A DNA stretch of 64,000 nt, from contig CM055105.1 of NCBI GenBank assembly GCA_029204225.1, positions 14,227,221-14,291,220 of the forward strand. The letters are read 5' to 3'. Below are positions 56,320 to 64,000 of this stretch, piece by piece. Made by a program: the position numbers and the translations under genes. The notes under the pieces are model-generated. The model searched no databases, was not told where the DNA came from, and worked only from the letters and a program-made list of their open reading frames with translations. The stretch comes from Diphasiastrum complanatum (lineage: Eukaryota; Streptophyta; Lycopodiopsida; Lycopodiales; Lycopodiaceae). Position 1 is the first letter of the stretch; each line of letters opens with the position of its first letter.

Positions 56320-58638
56320 TGTAGCGCAGGCATCCCAAAGGGAGCCAACAACCACGACTTAGCTTCCCAGTCTTCAACTCTTGCCATCCAAACCCACTTG
56401 CCATACAAGCAGCCAACTCGCCAACAACGATAAGACTTGACCAACTTGAAGTTCCGAAAACCAACATTGAGATCCAAACTGGCGCCATGCCAGATCAGGG
56501 GTCCCGATGTGGGTGACATCCCTCCAAGCAAGCCCCCGATGTACATCAAACTTAACCAAATCAAAGGTTCGTTACAAACGAGTAACATCCATTCCAAGCA
56601 AGCGGCCTGACTTACATCAGACTTAACCCACTGAAAGCTTCGTTATGAGTGCTGGAAGCCAACCTGGTGCCACGCCAGACTGGACAGCTATAAACTCCAC
56701 CCAAGCAAGCCATCCAACTCAGCCAACATGTTAGAGCCCATTCCCCAAGAGCTTAACCCATTCACGTTCATGCAAGGAACACTCAGAATCACAAGCCGTG
56801 ACAAATATGGAGACAACCAGTTGCTGGACCAAATGGTCCCGACAACATACCGATGCCAGCGCCACGGACCGAATGGTCCCGACGGCATACCGCTAGCGTC
56901 CCGGGATACGACCCTCAGCTATGTGCCAACTTAAAAAATTTTGAAGCGGCCTTACAACTGGCGCTTTTACCGAACACTGAAACCCAGAAGGTAATCAGAG
57001 TCAGTTTGAGGAAAATCCCAATTTACTGATAAATTTGAGAAGGTTACAATTCAAGTGTGTGACCGACCCTAGTCTCCGGGGAGCTGGCATGTCAAGGCGA
57101 GTGCCAGGAGAAGATTCCAGCAAGGGAGGCTGAGACTTGGTTGGAGCTCGCCCTGAGTGGCAACCCGCACTCCCCTATAGTATTGGTGGGATTCGGCACC
57201 CCCCCTCATAGCAAGCACTCTACCCAGGCTGGTAAAGCACGTTTTTCTCTCTCTAGGATTTTCTCTCTCTAGATTTTATTGATCCCCAGGCTTCCTTTAA
57301 TCATGTCTAGATCGTGTGAGGTGATTGCACATCGATCTGAGCTCTCTGGACTTCGCTAGAACCGATAAAAAATTTTCAGCCATAGGAACTTGTCGACGGC
57401 TGAATTCTGGTCACAGTGGCACCGGGAGCGACACTGGCGACGGGAGCAGCTGGGGCGTAGCTGGCGCCGGGGACAATGCTCACGCCAGTGGCGCCGGAAG
57501 GAAAGCTTATAAAGGTAGCTTTACAACATCCACCCCACCTTTATAAAATCTGATGTCCTCATCAGATGTCAGATTAAAGTAAAGGTGTCTCCCAATTAAA
57601 TTAAATATACATTTAAGCTACTTGGCACAGTACTCAATTTATTGGCCACTTTTCATTAACATTGAAGTTGGCACACCACAAGTCGGGGGCTCAGCTCTTT
57701 GTATTGTAAAATTACATGACTTGAAAATATCTCTTTGTTTGGAAAAAGCGTAGATTTTATATCGCTTACGTAAAACCCAAGAACCTTATTAACTGGTGAC
57801 AGAGGCCTTTCTGCGAAATGCTCGCCCCTGTCGCTTCTGACTTTTTGACTTTGGAACTCCTTTGAGCTCCTGATTTGTCCTTGATGCACTTTGTGTTGAG
57901 CTCCCTGAGCTCCAGATTTGGACAGTTCCGCACAGGCATCAAGGCTCCCTGAGCCAAAGGATTTATCGTTTGATTGCCCACTTTATGGTCCACTCCGTGC
58001 CTTGTTGCTTCTGCACCTTGATTTCTCTCCTTGTCCCAGCCTGATCTTGATACTTTTCCTTCTTGGCTCTTTAAGGTAGGCAAAGATTGAGTACTCCGCA
58101 ATGCACCTCTCACTTAGCTTGAAGTAGCTCTTTGAATCAGCCCAAATGTAACCATTGACCTCGTGGAGAGCCAAAGGGTCGCACCAGTTTGATCCGCATA
58201 CGAACTATCTCTTCGCGTTTGTTTGAAGCACCATGTCCGTCGCACAAAACTTGACTTTCACAATTCCATCACTGGTCAGTTGCCTCACAGTCAAAACAAG
58301 AAGTGTACATCGAGCTTGGCTTCAAGTAGCTCTCTTTGAATCAAACACATGCACCCAGAGTTTGCACTAGTCTGATCTCAATACGAAATGTCCCTTAGCG
58401 TCCGTTCGAAATACCAAGTCTCTCATGCAAGACTCGACTTTCACAGTTCCTTCATTGATCAGCTGCCTTACACGTAACACAAGCGAGTGTACTCATATGT
58501 TTCGTCATCATTGCCAGTCCAGAGAAAGCCTATAACAAGCTTTCCTTTCCACAACAAAAACTTGTCAACTTATTAGGTCCAAAGTTCGCCAGTCTTCTCG
58601 TGTGAGTATGGCTAGGTCACCTTGAATTTGCCCCTGTT
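56320..58638 (-). repeat. R3 5' LTR, truncated
   Basis: Parallels 52,819-55,094, including the GGCGCC cluster near 57,415-57,500 and the CGCACAGGCATCAAGG block. At 58,638 (TTGCCCCTGTTT) it gives way to R2-related sequence; about 0.47 kb of the LTR is missing. Confidence 0.75.
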
Positions 58639-61065
58639 TCTGATTTGAAATTAATTTATGAGATACCATTTAGAGATCCAGATCTATATTGCAGAACCTC
58701 TCAAAATACCCTAAACAAGTTTAACCAATGGTTTCAACTGTTAGCATTACCAAAAATGTAAATACTAACCACTAGTGTACAGATCATTATCACACAAGAA
58801 TTCCCCTTTGAAATCACTAATGTCCCACACAACAGAAAATCAAAAAGAGTATCTGACCATCCTAAAACCAAACATAGGATCTGATCTTCAACCATTTCCA
58901 AAAAATACTTCCAACCATTGAATTCTCCCATAAAAGAAAAGTCCAAACAGTTGAAGTATATACCAATAGATATCCAATATCTATACCCGAAATGGTACAA
59001 GGAATTTTATTCCTTTAAGAAGATTTTTAAACGCATTATCCGATAATCTAGAGATCTAAAAAACTCCCTCTGGATTTCCAATACCATATATGCACATATC
59101 TATTCCACCAAGTACTAGAGTACCCCATATTTGTTCCTAATGGATCACAATAATCCATTTACAAAATTGTGATTTAACAGAATTTGTAGAAGGTTTTACC
59201 GTCACATAAAACAACCATCTGGTTGGTACTATCATTCACAAATTCCTATCATTTGAGAGTTCCAACTCTTAGAAATAAGGCTCTTTACAGTACAAATGTG
59301 AACTAAGTATCATTCTCATTCCATGTCACAATCTATAATCACAAATAGGGTCAACTCATGGTCCCATAGATATTAAAAATCAATTCAATTTAATGAATTC
59401 AATAAACTGGTGCTATGTGATTTTCTTACAGGGATTATTAACCAATCCAAACTACATAACACAATCACATTTACCTACTCAAGTGTCTCATTTTCTTGCC
59501 CCCTTAGATATTTCGGTCACCCGAAAAAAAATCATCAGCAAAGGCACCAAAAATTCCTTTGACACAAGTAAATGCTAGGTTATCACCCTTTTGACTACAC
59601 TAGCTTAAGTATTACTTCGTTAAATTTGTTTGAACCTAATGGAGAATCCATAAAATTTGGATCCGGGTAATCTTTTACGATATTCAATACACTTATTTTT
59701 TATCGTATATACAGCTACCACCAAATATATGATCTTTATTCCATTTATTCACTTTAACAAGTATCTCAAAAGCTTTAGTTTGTCCAATCCTAAAGATCAA
59801 AATCATTTAGGATAAGCCGATCGGTGCACCACTGTTCTCATATGGTTGCTAGTAACTTAATTTTCTGAGTTGATTTCGCATCCACTTTCGGAATCAACTT
59901 TAAAGTTACCCAATGTCAAGCCCTTAGGAACCCTTGGTCGACCGACATGCAACAAGCATAGGTACAGACACTCATGCAATTCACGAAGTGCTGTCCTACC
60001 ACAAGCGTCAACTTTAACAAAAAAAAAAAACATGCTCAAAAGGAAAAAACATAGGACCCAAAATGTCAAACATGCCTTCATTTAAAAAAAAACCCCAAGG
60101 TTTTGCAATAGACAGGTCCCTACCATAGCCGTGCAACAGCCGCCATCATCGAAGGAAAAAAGAGGCTCCACAAACCTGCAGAGAAAGAGGGAAAGAGAGA
60201 GATCATCGTGGCGCTACAGCCCACCAGCTGATTCTCAACACCTATTCGACCTCCCTCGATGCAAGAAAAGGTGGAAAAGTGCACCTAATCAGCTTGCTTC
60301 TAGTCTTTTCCAATCGCAGCTTCCGATCCATTTTTCCATTCAATGGCTTCAATGCCTACTGAAACTCCAAACAGCCCACACTGTCCCCAGCTGCCATAAG
60401 TTTCCAAAGAACGCATTTGCAGGTTCATCTATTGGCACACCACCTACAACTTTCACGGGGAACCCAAAGTGTTTCCAGTCTGCTACAAAACTAATGTTTT
60501 TGAATAGACGAATTCGTTCTACCTTCCTGGCAAATAGGAATAGGAAACTCATTACAAAGGTAACAAGTTTAGTTTCATTCATGCAAAGCTTTCAAATGTT
60601 CAACACATCATCTGTAACAGCCATTTACATGCTTCTGTCTGCAACAGGTTAATCCACACAATAGATAGTCCCAGCGACTAACATCCTTTAACGGCTGTCC
60701 AAAGATCACAGAAGGTTAAGAACAAGTTTGGAAGGAGGATACAAGGCTTGTTTCATAGGTTACCCTTCTTCTACATAAGACACAATTGCAGAATTTGACA
60801 ACCATTTGGTGTTCTCTAGGAGTTCCAACTTAGCAACATATCTGTTTTTCACTCATCCATCTCACTGTAACCAGAGAAATGAACTTGAAAAGATGATAGG
60901 GCCACTTCCCACAGCCAAACTTAAAGCTATGCACAGAAGAAGGTTTTTCCAGAACTCAGATTGCATGCATCCACTTTCCCAAATCTTTATCTGCTACAGT
61001 TTAGAGAATCGGCAATTTACAATATCCATCCAATGTTTTCAGTTTTCAGTTTGCATGGAATACAT
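58639..61065. repeat. Repeat R2, copy iii
   Basis: 58,650-59,165 is the inverse of 47,285-47,830, and 59,175-60,865 follows the R2 order (conserved minus-strand frame 60,349-60,582), without the coiled coil. 60,900-61,065 (CCACTTCCCACAGCCAAAC) matches 46,340-46,505. It ends at CATGGAATACATG, where copia begins. Confidence 0.7.
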
Positions 61066-62884
61066 GTATCCTCATGTTCATCACTTGGAAGGTCAATGAT
61101 TGGATCATCATCAGGAGGTATCCTCACTATACCATCTTTCCCACTGGATGTATCTATCTTCTCGGCATCCTCGTCTTCATACATCTTGGATTCATCAAAG
61201 ATAACATCATCTTTCTACCTGTCTGATTTTCGACCAATGCTTTGAAGCTCTTGAAATTGTCAAATGCATCTGATGTCTTCTTCAAGAAGTAGATCCACGT
61301 CTTACGTGACATATCATCAATAAAGGTCATGAAATAGAAGGCTTTACCTAAGGACATGGTCCTCATAGGCCCGCATAAATCTATGTGGATTAAATCCAGG
61401 ATGTTCTTTGCTCTTGCAACACCACCTTTATTGAACTTCTCTCGATGCTGCTTCCCATATACACATGATTCGCACATCGATTTCAAGTGGTCTTCTATGG
61501 TAGGCAATCCTGTTACCATCTCCAATTTTCTCATCAAACTGAGGCTTCCCAAGTTCAAGTGACCAAGCCTCTTATGCCACAACTCAGTTTGTGATGGAAT
61601 GGACGATACGAGTCCATGTTGCCCCTTGATTGTAACATTCAACCTGTACAATTTTGTACTGGGCTCCCTTACTCCATCCGCAATAACTTTGAACTTTTGG
61701 TTCACATCCTTCGGAACGCAACGATCATGGACGAATTCTACTTTCAACTTTTGATCAGTAAATGACTCCAACAAAAAGTAGATTTTTTTTCAAACCTGGT
61801 ACGTAAAGTACCTCCCTGATCATCCTACTTTTGCCATCAAGTAGTTGGATTGAAACGGTGCCTATCCCCTTGATCTTGCACACCTCACCATTTGCTTGTG
61901 AAACGGACGTTCCGTTATCCAACACTTTCAAGTTACTGAACCAATTCTTGTTACCTGTCATGTGCCTTGTGGCTCCCGAGTCAATATACCACGGTTGATC
62001 ATCTTGATTAGATGACAATGCAGATATGAAGATGCTAGAGTCTTCAATCTCACCCTCATCGACAAGGTTACCTGCTTGCTTTGGTTTCTCCTTGCCTTGT
62101 TCCGCCAGGAATTTGCGACATTCACTCTTCCAATGGCCCTTTTTACCACAATGGAAGCACTTGTCTTTTTTCTTGGTCTTACTGGAAGATCCCTCATCCT
62201 CCTGAGTCTTGGCAAATTGCTGTTTAGACTTCTTTTTGCCCTTGCCGTTGCTTTGTTTTTGGCATGTCACAAATGCTTGATCATCAGTATTTTGACGTCT
62301 AGCTTTCACCATTTCTCACCATTGCTCTTCTTGCATCGAGATTCCTGTGACCTCGTCGAAGGTTGGCAATCTTTCTCTTGATGCTATTTCGCTCACAAAC
62401 ATCTGATAGGGCTCTGCAATGCCGCACAATGCATTGTGCACCAGCTTCACATCACGTATGCACTCACCAATAGAATGCAGTTCATCCCTCATTGTCTTGA
62501 TTCTGTTCATGTACGTCTGTGCTCTCCTTGTTTCATTCGGGCACTTTTCAGCTTTGACTTCAGAAACATGATTCTTGACGGATTTGACGTCTTGAATTGC
62601 TCCTTTAGCACATCTCATGCCTGTTTGGACATAACGGCATCACAAATGTGGGTAATCATGTGATCCTTCACTGACAAGTTAATGAAAGTCAAAGCTTTCC
62701 TCATCTTTTTGTCGAACACTTTGATATCCGCTTTATTTGACGGCCTTCTTTCATCACCTGTGACGACTTCCCACACGTCTTTCTCCATCAGTATGTTTTT
62801 CATTTTGGATTTCTACACTGCATAGTTGGAAATCCCGTCCAATTTGCTACTTTCACTCAAAATGGACTCTCCCATGTTTGTCAT
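61066..62884 (-). pseudogene. Ty1/copia gag-protease-integrase, truncated
   Basis: Minus strand. Gag starts near 62,884 (MTNMGES...), with the same TAG-for-Trp and frame change as 2,260-2,680. It ends with ERLPTFDEVTGISMQEEQW. Zinc knuckle CFHCGKKGHWKSEC (about 62,160), protease PWYIDSGATRHMTG (about 61,985), pre-integrase LWHKRLGHLNLGSL with CESCVYGKQH, and integrase start DLIHIDLCGPM and MTFIDDMSRKTWIYF. The integrase breaks off after ALVENQTGRK; the frame joins the hinge DDVIFDESKMYEDEDAEKID, so the catalytic centre is deleted. RT is absent; R2 lies downstream. Confidence 0.85.
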
Positions 62885-64000
62885 CACAAAACTGCTTGAA
62901 ACTTCTACTGTAGGCTAAAAACAGTATGTTGAGGCCAACAGTGATGTCAAAAGTTGAAAATAATGACCTGCACTTTTTCCCTTACTAGGCCACTCGTCGC
63001 TTTTCCACCAATTTAAAAGCCAAATCTGCGTTGCCTTCCGAAATGCACTCAGTCGTCAACTCCCAACTACGTGCCCAGTGGAATGATGAAATCACTTTTG
63101 GCGCACTCCGAACACTTTCTCTGCTGCAATCACTCTGTTTTGTTGTACCATACTTGCAGGTACAGTCCGGGTGCCTTTCGTTTGGAGGTTATAGCTTTTC
63201 GTTTGGTTCAAAACGGGCAAAGGACCCAAAAATAGGGATTTTTCTTGTTTTTGAACTGTTTCTTCACCTTGAAGTAACTTCACTCTTCCTTGTGAAGGGA
63301 CCCAACTCCAATTTCAGTATGAAATTTTTTATTAAAGTTGAAGGCCAAAATGCACTTCACTTTTTCAGGGCCATTTTCTACAATATCTAATGGCTTATAG
63401 CAATCCAACGACCCACAGGAAGCTCATCTCTACCATTGATTCAACTCATCATAGATTAGACGGCTGTCAACGATCTGGGGCTTTGAAATGGGCTCTTTCA
63501 ACCGCAGATTCTCTCCAATACACTAAGGTCCAATTCACGTTGGCTGCATTATTTTATTAGTTTTCATTATTTTATTATTTTTAAAAATAAAACTATTTTT
63601 GATATTTAGATTTTATGATTTTAATGATTTTTTTAATATTTTAATATTTTTAATAATTTTGATATTTTTTATTTTTTTTATTTTTTTAATATTTTTAATA
63701 TTTATATTTTTTTAATTTTGATATTTTTGGATCTTTTTTGTTTTTTAATTATACATTTTATTTTTTTTATTTTTTTGTTTTTTAAATTATTTGTAATATT
63801 TTAATTTTAGAATTTCTTGATTTTTTATTTTAATTTCTAATTTTTGTTTTTTATTAATTATTTATTTTTTATTAATTATTTATTTTTAATTAATTATAGT
63901 TCTGTTTTGGGTTTCTGTAAAAATAAAATATTTTTTTTTTATTTTTCTTTTAAATTTTTTAATTTTTAATTTATTAGTTGTCTCTCGACCTATGACTATG
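62464..64000. repeat. Long direct repeat, right copy
   Basis: Partner of 2,260-3,796, offset 60,204, with few differences. Holds the copia gag start and leader (to about 63,545), then the T-rich tract (63,550-63,970). It reaches the window end just where the hairpin array would begin. Confidence 0.9.

Overview
KIND OF DNA. The window reads as nuclear DNA of a land plant with a large, repeat-filled genome; a conifer is plausible, but nothing here proves the lineage. It is AT-rich, every recognisable gene is broken or mobile-element derived, and Ty1/copia and Ty3/gypsy remnants with tRNA-Met-type primer sites (TGGTATCAGAGC) lie nested in older repeats. I found no intact host gene, no rRNA or tRNA gene, and no CRISPR or bacterial features. 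LAYOUT, LEFT. 1-13,140 holds two copies of a minus-strand element (R1) with a coiled-coil gag-like gene; the second copy is split by a deleted LTR element at 9,794-12,886. Between the copies lie a copia gag fragment, a very AT-rich stretch, an array of small ACTTATG..CATAAGT hairpins, and the first member (A) of an unknown intron-bearing gene family. 13,839-14,870 is a gypsy integrase/gag remnant, followed by family member B. 15,754-17,847 is repeat R2 (three copies in the window). 17,865-21,985 is repeat R3, a GC-richer long-LTR family in several orientations. LAYOUT, MIDDLE. 22,200-25,247 is a mobile element with a plus-strand acidic ORF converging on a minus-strand, intron-containing gene with a GD..CxxC transposase-like core. 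25,500-28,390 holds copia pieces, a foldback repeat and an R2 piece; 28,430-29,884 is an R3 palindrome. 29,885-34,297 is the most striking element: a four-exon plus-strand gene whose first exon encodes a histone-H3-like fold joined to an unrelated C-terminal protein, converging on family member C. 35,040-37,860 has a small ORF, an inverted copy of the hairpin array and member D. 38,115-43,510 is a copia element with both LTRs and a 5-bp target duplication, whose reverse transcriptase has been replaced by unrelated sequence. LAYOUT, RIGHT. 43,516-51,000 is a mosaic of copia LTR ends, foldback repeat, R2, member E and gypsy gag. 51,069-51,901 is a broken aerolysin-fold gene. 51,960-58,638 is nested R3 with about 2.7-kb LTRs around about 0.75 kb of interior; then R2 and a truncated minus-strand copia. 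The last 1.5 kb nearly repeats 2,260-3,796. HOW THE PARTS RELATE. The 22 kb and 30-34 kb elements share one plan: left subterminal GATATCG..TCAAGC motifs, a plus-strand gene, a convergent minus-strand gene, and a right end with a short GC hairpin followed by TCTCTAATG. The five-member family A-E shares that end and gene position. I infer a two-gene mobile element group in which one member carries a histone-H3-like domain; this is the best candidate for an undescribed system. All copies here look decayed.
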